A stretch of 6,868 bases of DNA from NCBI GenBank assembly GCA_028877045.1, contig JAGWPQ010000346.1, positions 1 through 6,868 on the forward strand, read 5' to 3'. Below, one piece after another: positions 1 to 6,499 of this stretch. The notes under the pieces were generated by a model, which worked only from the letters and a program-made list of their open reading frames with translations, had not been told where the DNA came from and made no database searches. Numbering within the stretch: the first letter of the stretch is position 1; each line of letters starts with the position of its first letter. The position numbers and the translations under genes were made by a program. Source of the stretch: Bacteroidota bacterium (GTDB taxonomy: Bacteria > Bacteroidota > Bacteroidia > Chitinophagales > Chitinophagaceae).

Positions 1-1772
1 ATATACCTGTTTTTGAAAGTATAAATAACTCTTCCCAAATAAGAGATCAACCTGTTTTCAGGTTCATTAAAAGGATAGATTCGAGATTGAACTACTGTGC
101 CATCATAAGCAAGATCGGGGTAACCATAGTTCAAGCTGTTATTATTGTCATAGTTTTTAGAAAGATAGTCTTGATATTCGTACCCTACCAATGCTTCAAT
201 CTTACTGTCGATTGATTTAAGATCTTTAGCATAAGTGAGACTGTAATTTAAGTACGTATTTGTTTTGGTTTGACTATATTGATTATTTACGCCTCCATGA
301 TATTTGCCATTGGCATCTTTAAAGCGGTAATAATTAGAAGCAGCGCTATCGGGTATTACATTGGTTCCGGATGACTGAGATACATCGTAACCAGCTGTAA
401 GAATTGCATGCAATTCGGGTAAGAAATGAAATTTATAGTCTATCACTGCATTACCCACACTTCTTTTTACCATGCTCTTATTAGATTGTTCAAGTAATAG
501 ACCCAATGGATTTTTTGGTGCTAATTGTTGAAGACCTGAAACAGAAGCCGGGTTCAACCATTCCCAATAACCACCAAAACGATTGCTGCCTGAGTAAATC
601 TTTTGTGTAGGATCAAAAGATGTCGCTGCACCTATTGCACCCGTGTTAGCAAAATTACTGGTGCTATATGAACCCTTTAAATTCAAATCTATTTTTAAAT
701 GATTTTTAAGTAAATTAGGGCTTAAATTAATGCCTACGGAAGTACGTTGTAAATTATCTGTTCTTAAAACACCATTCTGATTCAGAAAACCTACAGATAT
801 ACGATATGGTAAATTTTTCAAAGATCCTGCAACGCTTAAATTATTATCGTTTGCCACGGCTGTCTGATAAATCTGACTTTGCCAATCTGTATATGCCGGG
901 CCAATTAATGATACTAAATTAGGAAGTCCGTTCACACCGGCATTGGCAGTTACAATTTGACGTACCTGATTAGGAGAAAGAACACTTGCTTGTTTTTCAA
1001 TAGTGCCTCCGGATAACTGAGTATTGAAATTGAAAACAGGCTTTCCGCTCTTCCCTTTTTTAGTTGTAATAATAATTACACCGTTTGATGCTCTTGAACC
1101 ATAAATAGCTGCAGCAGATGCATCTTTTAAAACAGTAAATGTTTCAATATCATTTGGGTTAATTAAACTGAGGGGATTAGGACTACCATAAATACTGGAA
1201 TTTTCTAAAGGCATTCCATCAATAACAATTAACGGGTCATTACTTGCATTCAAAGAAGCACCGCCACGAATACGGATAACACTACCTGAACCGGGAGCAC
1301 CGCCATTTGATGTAATGGATACACCGGCAACTTTACCTGCAATTAATTGTTCGGGGGTTGTAATATCACCTTGCTGGAAATCTTTAGCACTTACGGTTGA
1401 AACAGATCCGGTCAAATCTTTTTTACGAACTGTACCGTAACCAATAACAACAACGTCGCCTAAATCAGCACTTGTTTGTTTAAGTGCAACATTTGCTGTT
1501 CCGCCACTAATGGATGTTTCTACAGTACCATACCCAATGGAAGAAATAACCAATGTTGTTGCAGAAGAAGGTACTTTAATTTTAAAAGAACCGGTTGCAT
1601 CTGTTTGGGTTGCAATTTGAGTTCCCTTAACTTTTACGGTGGCATTTTGCATTGCACTCCCGTCTTTCGAATCTGTTACCTTACCGGTAACAACCTTGTC
1701 TTGCGATAATGCAGGTAATGCGAAAAATACCAGCGGTAATACCATCGCAGCAAGCAGTCGTTTTACATTCAT
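1..1772 (-). CDS. SusC/RagA-family TonB-dependent outer-membrane transporter, N-terminal 590 residues (partial)
   Basis: This is the outer-membrane channel of a SusCD-type glycan importer; it moves oligosaccharides into the periplasm using energy from TonB-ExbBD. The reading frame is open from the ATG at 1772 to the left edge, giving 590 codons of a family usually near 1000, so roughly the last 400 residues lie outside. Visible parts in order: a signal peptide (about 1-23, ending PALSQD); a carboxypeptidase-regulatory-like beta-sandwich (about 26-98, starting VVTGKVTDSKDG); a TonB-box-like stretch DVVVIGYGTVRK (106-117); the plug domain (about 118-240), ending in the SusC signature around VLKDASAAAIYGSRASNG (214-231) and IIITTKKG; then the start of the beta-barrel. 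The start is the only ATG giving a signal peptide and is preceded by A/T-rich CTAAAAATT, not a Shine-Dalgarno. It lies 148 bp downstream of the amylase on the same strand. The substrate is inferred from that neighbour (alpha-glucan); the sequence does not fix it. No frameshift was seen. Confidence 0.97.
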   Translation of the reverse strand, partial: MNVKRLLAAMVLPLVFFALPALSQDKVVTGKVTDSKDGSAMQNATVKVKGTQIATQTDATGSFKIKVPSSATTLVISSIGYGTVETSISGGTANVALKQTSADLGDVVVIGYGTVRKKDLTGSVSTVSAKDFQQGDITTPEQLIAGKVAGVSITSNGGAPGSGSVIRIRGGASLNASNDPLIVIDGMPLENSSIYGSPNPLSLINPNDIETFTVLKDASAAAIYGSRASNGVIIITTKKGKSGKPVFNFNTQLSGGTIEKQASVLSPNQVRQIVTANAGVNGLPNLVSLIGPAYTDWQSQIYQTAVANDNNLSVAGSLKNLPYRISVGFLNQNGVLRTDNLQRTSVGINLSPNLLKNHLKIDLNLKGSYSTSNFANTGAIGAATSFDPTQKIYSGSNRFGGYWEWLNPASVSGLQQLAPKNPLGLLLEQSNKSMVKRSVGNAVIDYKFHFLPELHAILTAGYDVSQSSGTNVIPDSAASNYYRFKDANGKYHGGVNNQYSQTKTNTYLNYSLTYAKDLKSIDSKIEALVGYEYQDYLSKNYDNNNSLNYGYPDLAYDGTVVQSRIYPFNEPENRLISYLGRVIYTFKNRY

Positions 1773-1856
1773 AATTTTTAGTTTACTGGTTTAACAAGTA
1801 AAGAGTTTTGATCTATGTTGAGTTTTAATTCACTTTTTTGAGATGGCTGTATTATA

Positions 1857-1879
1857 TGGCGTGTATTTTTTACACATTA
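1857..1879. promoter_or_regulatory. Operator-like palindrome 3 upstream of susC
   Basis: The core GTGTA, spacer TTTTT, TACAC (1861-1875) has the same geometry as the two sites before the amylase. The right half, TACACATTA (1871-1879), is identical to the right arm of palindrome 1; the left half matches 6 of 9 positions. It lies in the 148-bp gap between the amylase stop and the susC start, about 85 to 107 bp before the susC start codon. This suggests that susC has its own regulated promoter under the same factor as the amylase. Being degenerate on one side, it is weaker evidence on its own. Confidence 0.5.
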
Positions 1880-1892
1880 GCTATATTACAGA

Positions 1893-1900
1893 CAAACGTT
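1893..1900 (-). promoter_or_regulatory. Possible -7 element of a susC promoter
   Basis: On the minus strand this reads AACGTTTG, 7 of 8 matches to TAnnTTTG. It lies just upstream of palindrome 3, so the palindrome would fall shortly after the transcription start, much as palindrome 1 does at the amylase. The 5' leader would be about 110 nt. There is no clear -33 TTTG. Read-through from the amylase is equally possible, since no terminator is visible between the genes. Confidence 0.25.
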
Positions 1901-1920
1901 AGTTAATTTATGTTGCTTTA

Positions 1921-4845
1921 TTATTTGGTAATTATAAATTTTTCTGTCCTTTCTTTTCCATTTACCAGCAATTGCAATACATACATTCCACCGGCAAACC
2001 GGTTTATATTAAATCCACTGCTGTTTATTGCAATACTCTGTTTCCCTTTAGCCCTAAATCCATTAACCAATGTTGTGATTTTCTTTCCATTTATATCAAC
2101 TACATTCATCAATACATTTCCACTCTCGGGTAAATAATATTCAATTGTTGTTGCGCCATTAACCGGATTGGGGGCTATAATTAATTTCAAATCATTCAAC
2201 ACATCATTCATCGGTGCAACCGCTGTTGCAAGTGTGCCACCCGAATTTCGATTTGTATAAACATAATATTCGCCGGGCTGTAACGTAATAGATTGTGCTG
2301 CCCCACTTGCGGTTATTGTTGTTCCGGTTAAATAACTGTACCATGTACCGGCAGTTGGAAAAGTTACCGAACCTGTTTGTGCGGTCACATCAACATTACC
2401 AATCACCACAACACTTAAAGAATCGCCGGTAACAATTAATGATTTGAATGCATTTGATAAATTATAATTAATAGCGCCTGTTGTAAAAGTGTTGAAATAC
2501 TTTGGTGTATTTCTGAGATTAAGAAGTTTTGAATACACATTATACAATGCAAACCTGTTGGCATTTGCATAATAACTCCATCCTAATGGTTTTTGACTTA
2601 AGCGGCAGTTATTACTTACAGTTAAATCCGAACAGGTATTAATAGAATAATCAAATCCCAATTCACCAAATTGCCACATCATTTTAGGTCCGGGTATCAT
2701 TGCCCAAAATGCTGCAGCCATCGCATTTCGTTTTAATCCCGTAGCTGTATCCTTTGTACTATAAGAACCGTTACTATTCCCCCACACTTCATTATTATAC
2801 ATCAATCTTTCTTCATCATGACTTTCCTGATAAGTAATTAAGTTAGGAGAGTTATATCCTCTGTTGGTATAAACACCCCAACTTAAATCCCATGTGGGAT
2901 TACTACTATACCCCATTGTTACCTGGTTAAAAGCAGAATGCAGGTTTCCCCAAATCATCATTCCATAATTTGCCTCTACTACTTCTTCGGAATTATCGGC
3001 AAACATTTCAAGAATACAATAACTACCCGGAGAAACAGATTGCTGATAATTATACAATGTATCCCAGATATTTACTCTTTGCTGATCGTAATTACCCCAG
3101 GTAGTTACATTACAATTATTACCGGTTGCATCACAAGTATTTGTTGGGGTATAGCCCTTTGCCATATCAAATCTGTAACCATCAATATGATAATTTTTTA
3201 ACCAGTGCGCAATTACCCTTTCCCTGAATTGTTTGGTTGCATCAGAGCTATTATTAAATTGTATTCCTACATCGAATGCATGCGTATAATATTGAGAAAA
3301 CCAGGGATTATTTGCAGCAGGAATATTCAATGCAGCGTTCCAATACATTTGTACCATTGGTGATGAACCGAATGAATGATTCATTACCATATCCATGATC
3401 ACTGCTATCCCTTGTTGATGACAAGCATCAATAAATTGTCGCAATGCATTTTCCGTTCCGTAATATTTATCAGGAGCAAAATAAAAATTCGGGTTATACC
3501 CCCAGCTAACATTTCCTTCAAATTCATTGATGGGCATTAATTCAATTGCATTGATCCCTAATCGCTTTAAATAAGTAAGCGTGTCTTTTAATGTCTGATA
3601 ATTTTGTGCAGCAGTAAAATTACCTACCCATAATTCGTAGATCGATAAATTCCTTTTATCGGGCCTTGTAAAATTAGTTACCTGCCAATTATATGCAGGC
3701 TTTGCTGTTTGTAAAACACTAACAATATTTCCGGATGCTCCTGAAGGGAATACTTTTAAATTTGGATATGTTGTTGATGAAATATAAGGATCGTTTGCTT
3801 TATCTAATATTTTTTCTGCATTATAATCTGCAACCGTTAAACTGCCGTCAATAACATATTGGTAAGCATATTCTGTTCCGGGAGTTAAATGAGTTAAACG
3901 AATCCAATAACGTAAACTATCCGGTGTTTCATTCATTTGATATGCGGAAGATTGTGTCCAGTTATTAAAATCTCCCACAACAATAATCTGCGATTTATGC
4001 GGTGCATATAATACCAATACAGCCGAAGTATCGCCTGCCTCATAATTAATACCGTCAACAGTTCCTGATGGTAACGCTGCCATAGTATTTGAAGATGAAA
4101 TAAAGAAAGTTGAAGTATCGCTTGTTGTAGTTGTTCCGTTATTTGCCTGTGCAATTATTGTTTGTGTTCCCGCACTGCCGATAGTGCCTGTTGCAGATGC
4201 AGTTTGTGCATTTGTTACTGAACCAATCTGAGTACCATTAAAGAATAAAGTTATGTTTGAATTTTGATTTGCATTTGCAGTGATACTAACATTATCACCA
4301 ACTTTTTTTGTTAGCGGAACTAAAGTTGGAGTATATAATGGTTGGCGAAGAGGCGCATCCAATCGTACTAACAAATTCGAACTGGTTGCAGCAGGATATA
4401 CCGGAATATACATATCGCTTCCATCTGCATTTGCAAGTTTTGAATTGCCGTTACCACTTCTGAATAAAATTGCAATTTTTAATATTATTTCTGTAGGGTC
4501 AGTTACGCTAAAAAAATTCCTTAATCCTCCGGTTATTGTGTATTGCCATTTATTATTTCCGATATATGTAGTTTGGATTTGAGCGTTAGTAGTTCCCCAC
4601 GCAGAAAATGAAGGAACATATTTCCAATCTTTCGAAGATGTACTTAAAGAAGTTATCAAACCAATATGGACATAAACATCTGTTGTTGGTGTATAATTAT
4701 TTAAAGCTGTATTTCCCTGTGTTGCATCGCATGTAATCGTTACTGTAGAAGTAGTATCTGTAATAAACGATGGAGACCAACTCAATAGTTGCGCATTGCC
4801 CGATAAAGCAAGAAAACAAAAAATGATAAAAAAATTAATTCTCAT
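1921..4845 (-). CDS. Secreted multidomain GH13 alpha-amylase-family glycoside hydrolase with T9SS type A sorting domain
   Basis: A retaining GH13 enzyme of 974 residues, expected to cleave alpha-glucans (starch, glycogen or maltodextrin type) at the cell surface or outside the cell. Layout: signal peptide (about 1-18, ending SGNA before Q19); an N-terminal beta-rich domain (about 19-150) I cannot name firmly; an Ig-like domain (about 155-250); a CBM48/E-set-like domain (about 262-355, with VVGDFNNW at 289-296); the TIM barrel (about 400-780); a C-terminal beta domain (about 790-865); and a T9SS type A sorting domain (about 885-974, with APNPVNGATTIEYYLP and the ending KFIITK). GH13 motifs are intact: DMVMNH (485-490), GYRFD with nucleophile D560 and R558, ILEMFAD with acid/base E613, and ESHDEER with H676 and stabiliser D677. 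The start ATG at 4843-4845 gives a clean signal peptide. It is first in the minus-strand run before the SusC gene, with two palindromic operator-like sites just upstream. T9SS export contrasts with the lipoprotein anchoring of classical SusG. Exact bond specificity is not determined. Confidence 0.96.
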   Translation of the reverse strand: MRINFFIIFCFLALSGNAQLLSWSPSFITDTTSTVTITCDATQGNTALNNYTPTTDVYVHIGLITSLSTSSKDWKYVPSFSAWGTTNAQIQTTYIGNNKWQYTITGGLRNFFSVTDPTEIILKIAILFRSGNGNSKLANADGSDMYIPVYPAATSSNLLVRLDAPLRQPLYTPTLVPLTKKVGDNVSITANANQNSNITLFFNGTQIGSVTNAQTASATGTIGSAGTQTIIAQANNGTTTTSDTSTFFISSSNTMAALPSGTVDGINYEAGDTSAVLVLYAPHKSQIIVVGDFNNWTQSSAYQMNETPDSLRYWIRLTHLTPGTEYAYQYVIDGSLTVADYNAEKILDKANDPYISSTTYPNLKVFPSGASGNIVSVLQTAKPAYNWQVTNFTRPDKRNLSIYELWVGNFTAAQNYQTLKDTLTYLKRLGINAIELMPINEFEGNVSWGYNPNFYFAPDKYYGTENALRQFIDACHQQGIAVIMDMVMNHSFGSSPMVQMYWNAALNIPAANNPWFSQYYTHAFDVGIQFNNSSDATKQFRERVIAHWLKNYHIDGYRFDMAKGYTPTNTCDATGNNCNVTTWGNYDQQRVNIWDTLYNYQQSVSPGSYCILEMFADNSEEVVEANYGMMIWGNLHSAFNQVTMGYSSNPTWDLSWGVYTNRGYNSPNLITYQESHDEERLMYNNEVWGNSNGSYSTKDTATGLKRNAMAAAFWAMIPGPKMMWQFGELGFDYSINTCSDLTVSNNCRLSQKPLGWSYYANANRFALYNVYSKLLNLRNTPKYFNTFTTGAINYNLSNAFKSLIVTGDSLSVVVIGNVDVTAQTGSVTFPTAGTWYSYLTGTTITASGAAQSITLQPGEYYVYTNRNSGGTLATAVAPMNDVLNDLKLIIAPNPVNGATTIEYYLPESGNVLMNVVDINGKKITTLVNGFRAKGKQSIAINSSGFNINRFAGGMYVLQLLVNGKERTEKFIITK

Positions 4846-4880
4846 AAATGGCTTGACGGTGGTTCTGCAATCGTTTGTTA

Positions 4881-4903
4881 TAATGTGTACAACTTACACA
4901 TTA
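4881..4903. promoter_or_regulatory. Operator-like palindrome 1 upstream of the amylase
   Basis: A perfect inverted repeat, TAATGTGTA, spacer CAACT, TACACATTA, with 9-bp arms and a 5-nt spacer, lying 36 to 58 bp before the amylase start codon. The half-site cores are about one helical turn apart (11 bp), which suits a dimeric helix-turn-helix regulator. It shares its core TGTGTA-N5-TACACA with a second site 31 bp further upstream and a weaker one before susC. The regulator is not in the window and its family is unknown. A position around or just downstream of the possible transcription start would fit repression; this is inference. Confidence 0.65.
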
Positions 4904-4908
4904 CACTA

Positions 4909-4916
4909 CAAATATG
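4909..4916 (-). promoter_or_regulatory. Possible -7 element of the amylase promoter
   Basis: Read on the minus strand this is CATATTTG, 7 of 8 matches to the Bacteroidota -7 consensus TAnnTTTG. It lies about 64 bp before the amylase start and between the two palindromes, so a bound regulator would overlap it. No clear TTTG -33 box is seen at the usual distance, so the call is weak. Confidence 0.3.
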
Positions 4917-4931
4917 TGTACATTTTACACA
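4915..4931. promoter_or_regulatory. Operator-like palindrome 2 upstream of the amylase
   Basis: TGTGTA, spacer CATTT, TACACA: 6-bp perfect arms with the same 5-nt spacer as the neighbouring site. Its centre (4923) is 31 bp from the centre of palindrome 1 (4892), close to three turns of B-DNA, so two dimers would sit on the same face of the helix. It abuts a possible -7 element of the amylase promoter. Confidence 0.6.
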
Positions 4932-5144
4932 ATTAAAAAATTTTTTTTTATGAGAGTTGTCATCCTTTGGTAATTACTGGCGAAACCCGCTTTTTTCAGG
5001 GTTAATAAAGATTTAAACATCAATCGTTTGCAATCGGCTAAAATGGTTCCATCCTTCCATATTATGTTTTGATGAATTATCTTTAAAATTCACATTAAGC
5101 GGTCGGTAAATTCGTTTGTTTTTCATTAACCTAACATTCAATTC
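4932..5144. other. Remainder of the divergent intergenic region, no gene seen
   Basis: Beyond the operator pair, this stretch has an A6T9 tract (4935-4949) immediately upstream of the presumed amylase promoter, which would give curved or stiff DNA. It also has a short inverted repeat AACCC/GGGTT with a 10-nt loop (4984-5003), and otherwise A/T-rich sequence leading into the MFS start. No convincing open reading frame, tRNA or riboswitch was recognised. Confidence 0.6.
5111..5118 (+). promoter_or_regulatory. Possible -7 element of the MFS-kinase promoter
   Basis: TTCGTTTG matches TAnnTTTG at 7 of 8 positions and lies 26 bp before the MFS start codon, giving a leader of about 20 nt. No good -33 TTTG box was found; the nearest relative is TTTA at 5082-5085, spaced slightly too far away. 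No copy of the TGTGTA-N5-TACACA palindrome lies next to it. Confidence 0.25.
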
Positions 5145-6455
5145 ATGTCATTTAAAAAACCTCAATTAAGTTTTTGGCAGATTATCAATATGAATGTTGG
5201 TTTCTTTGGAATCCAGTACAGCTTTGGGTTACAGCAAACTGCCATCAATCCGCTCTATACTTTTTTACACGCAAGACCGGAAGAATTGCCCTTATTAAAT
5301 TTAGCCGGGCCCATGACCGGTTTACTCATTCAGCCTTTAATTGGTGCACTGAGCGATAAAACCTGGCATCCCCGTTTTGGAAGAAGAAAACCTTTTTTCC
5401 TGATTGGCGCTATTTTTTGCAGCCTTGCCTTATTTTCATTTCCGTTCAGTCGTGCTTTGTGGATGGCCGTTGGATTATTATGGATCCTGGATGCGGCCAA
5501 CAACACAGCCATGGAACCCTATCGTGCATTCATTGCCGATAAATTACCCGCCAATCAATTGGCAACAGGCTTTTTAACGCAAAGTTTTTTTACAGGATTA
5601 GGAATAACATTGGCCAATGTTTCATTGTATTTCTTTCAGCAAATGATCACCGGCGAAACACATGCAGGAATTCCTTACTGGGTTTTTGGTTCTTTCTTTG
5701 TTGGTGCTGTTTGTTCAATCGGCACCGTGCTTTGGTCGGTTTCTAAAACACCCGAGATACCTCCATCAACAGAAGAATTAAAATCGATCCGGGAAAATAA
5801 AAAAGGATATTTTGACCCGTTCATCGAAATATTCTCGGCCATAAAAGATATGCCCAAAACCTTATGGCAACTGGCTTTGGTGTATTTGTTCCAATGGTAT
5901 GCCATGTTTGTTTACTGGCAATTTATTTCGCACAGCATTGCAAAATCGGTATGGCATGCCAATTCGGTTGATAACCGTGCATTGTATGAACAGGCAGCGG
6001 GATGGACAGGATTGGTAAATGGTTTTTATAACATCGTAACATTTTTATCCGCATTTTTTTTGGTGGGACTGGCAAAAAAATACAATGCAAAATCGGTTCA
6101 TGTTATTTGTTTGATTCTTGCAGCCATTTCTTTATTCATCATGCCAACCATCGAAAATAAATATTTATTGTTTGCACCGATGATTGGTTTTGGTATTGCA
6201 TGGGCAAGTATGATGGGCATTCCATACATTTTAGTTGTGAGCAGTATCCCCAAAGAAAGATATGGCGTGTACATGGGCATTGTAAATATGATGATCGTTG
6301 TGCCGATGATCCTGCAAACGATCTCTTTCCGTTTTGTGTATGAAAATTTTTTAGGGAAGAACCCATCCAATGCCATTGCATTTGCAGGCGGATTATTATT
6401 ATTGGCAGCAATTGCAACAATGAGGATTAAACCCCTATCCCCCAAAGGGGAATAA
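5145..6455 (+). CDS. MFS sugar transporter, SLC45/GPH-type (probable disaccharide:H+ symporter)
   Basis: A 436-residue inner-membrane protein with about twelve hydrophobic segments (near residues 10-30, 48-68, 83-102, 104-118, 145-165, 177-198, 240-262, 287-310, 315-333, 340-365, 370-393 and 407-426). The loop after the second segment carries GALSDKTWHPRFGRRKPF (67-84), the D-x(n)-RFGRR(K/R)P signature of the sucrose/maltose transporter (SLC45, GPH-like) branch. The following NTAMEPYRAFIADKLP (120-135) is also characteristic of this group. Family knowledge points to proton-coupled import of sucrose, maltose or similar glycosides; the choice is open. A PfkB kinase directly downstream favours a fructose-containing sugar, while the divergent amylase favours maltose or maltodextrin. 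The ATG at 5145 fits the usual N-terminus (SFWQIINMNVGFFGIQYSFGLQ) and follows A/T-rich CATTCAATTC without a Shine-Dalgarno. The last eight residues, KPLSPKGE, are encoded by a C/G-rich repeat described separately. The kinase starts 36 bp after the stop, suggesting an operon. Confidence 0.95.
   Translation: MSFKKPQLSFWQIINMNVGFFGIQYSFGLQQTAINPLYTFLHARPEELPLLNLAGPMTGLLIQPLIGALSDKTWHPRFGRRKPFFLIGAIFCSLALFSFPFSRALWMAVGLLWILDAANNTAMEPYRAFIADKLPANQLATGFLTQSFFTGLGITLANVSLYFFQQMITGETHAGIPYWVFGSFFVGAVCSIGTVLWSVSKTPEIPPSTEELKSIRENKKGYFDPFIEIFSAIKDMPKTLWQLALVYLFQWYAMFVYWQFISHSIAKSVWHANSVDNRALYEQAAGWTGLVNGFYNIVTFLSAFFLVGLAKKYNAKSVHVICLILAAISLFIMPTIENKYLLFAPMIGFGIAWASMMGIPYILVVSSIPKERYGVYMGIVNMMIVVPMILQTISFRFVYENFLGKNPSNAIAFAGGLLLLAAIATMRIKPLSPKGE
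6428..6455 (+). repeat. C/G-rich short repeat, copy A, at the end of the MFS gene
   Basis: A C-rich block followed by AAAGGGGAATAA. Its codons supply the transporter's last eight residues (KPLSPKGE) and its stop codon. It is an imperfect inverted copy of the block at 6506-6534. It also has an internal hairpin, TCCCC/GGGGA with loop CAAA (6438-6451), but no T-run follows, so it is not a standard terminator. From memory, short elements of this composition are dispersed in many Bacteroidota genomes, often at gene ends; this was not checked here. Confidence 0.55.
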
Positions 6456-6478
6456 GGAGAATTTATAATTAATAAAAA

Positions 6479-6499
6479 ATGAAAGATCCATATGAGTAA
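6479..6499 (+). other. Six-codon open reading frame overlapping the kinase start
   Basis: ATG at 6479 opens a frame of six codons (MKDPYE) ending in TAA at 6497-6499, which overlaps the kinase ATG at 6492 in another frame. It could be a leader peptide giving translational coupling, or the leftover of an older start codon separated from its gene. It is too short to support by sequence alone. Confidence 0.2.

Noticed and set aside
1476..1709. A plus-strand frame opposite the SusC N-terminus
   Set aside because: Antisense shadow; the minus-strand translation here is an unmistakable SusC regulatory domain and TonB-box region.
1..1772. Possible pseudogene status of the SusC gene, since no stop is seen
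   Set aside because: The frame is open without interruption to the window edge, all N-terminal domains are intact, and the missing C-terminus is due to the window boundary.
2534..2542. TACACATTA inside the amylase gene, same as the operator half-site
   Set aside because: No matching left half lies at the 5-nt spacing, and it sits within coding sequence, so it is probably chance in A/T-rich DNA.
4280..4582. A 100-codon plus-strand frame opposite the amylase N-terminal domains
   Set aside because: Antisense to continuous amylase coding, with no start context or domain of its own.
4984..5003. Hairpin AACCC/GGGTT considered as a terminator
   Set aside because: Only 5-bp arms with a 10-nt loop and no T-run after the stem. 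It lies between divergent starts, where no transcript needs to end.
6438..6451. TCCCC/GGGGA hairpin at the MFS stop considered as an intrinsic terminator
   Set aside because: No T-run follows and the kinase starts 36 bp beyond the stop in the same direction. It is better explained as part of the repeat element.
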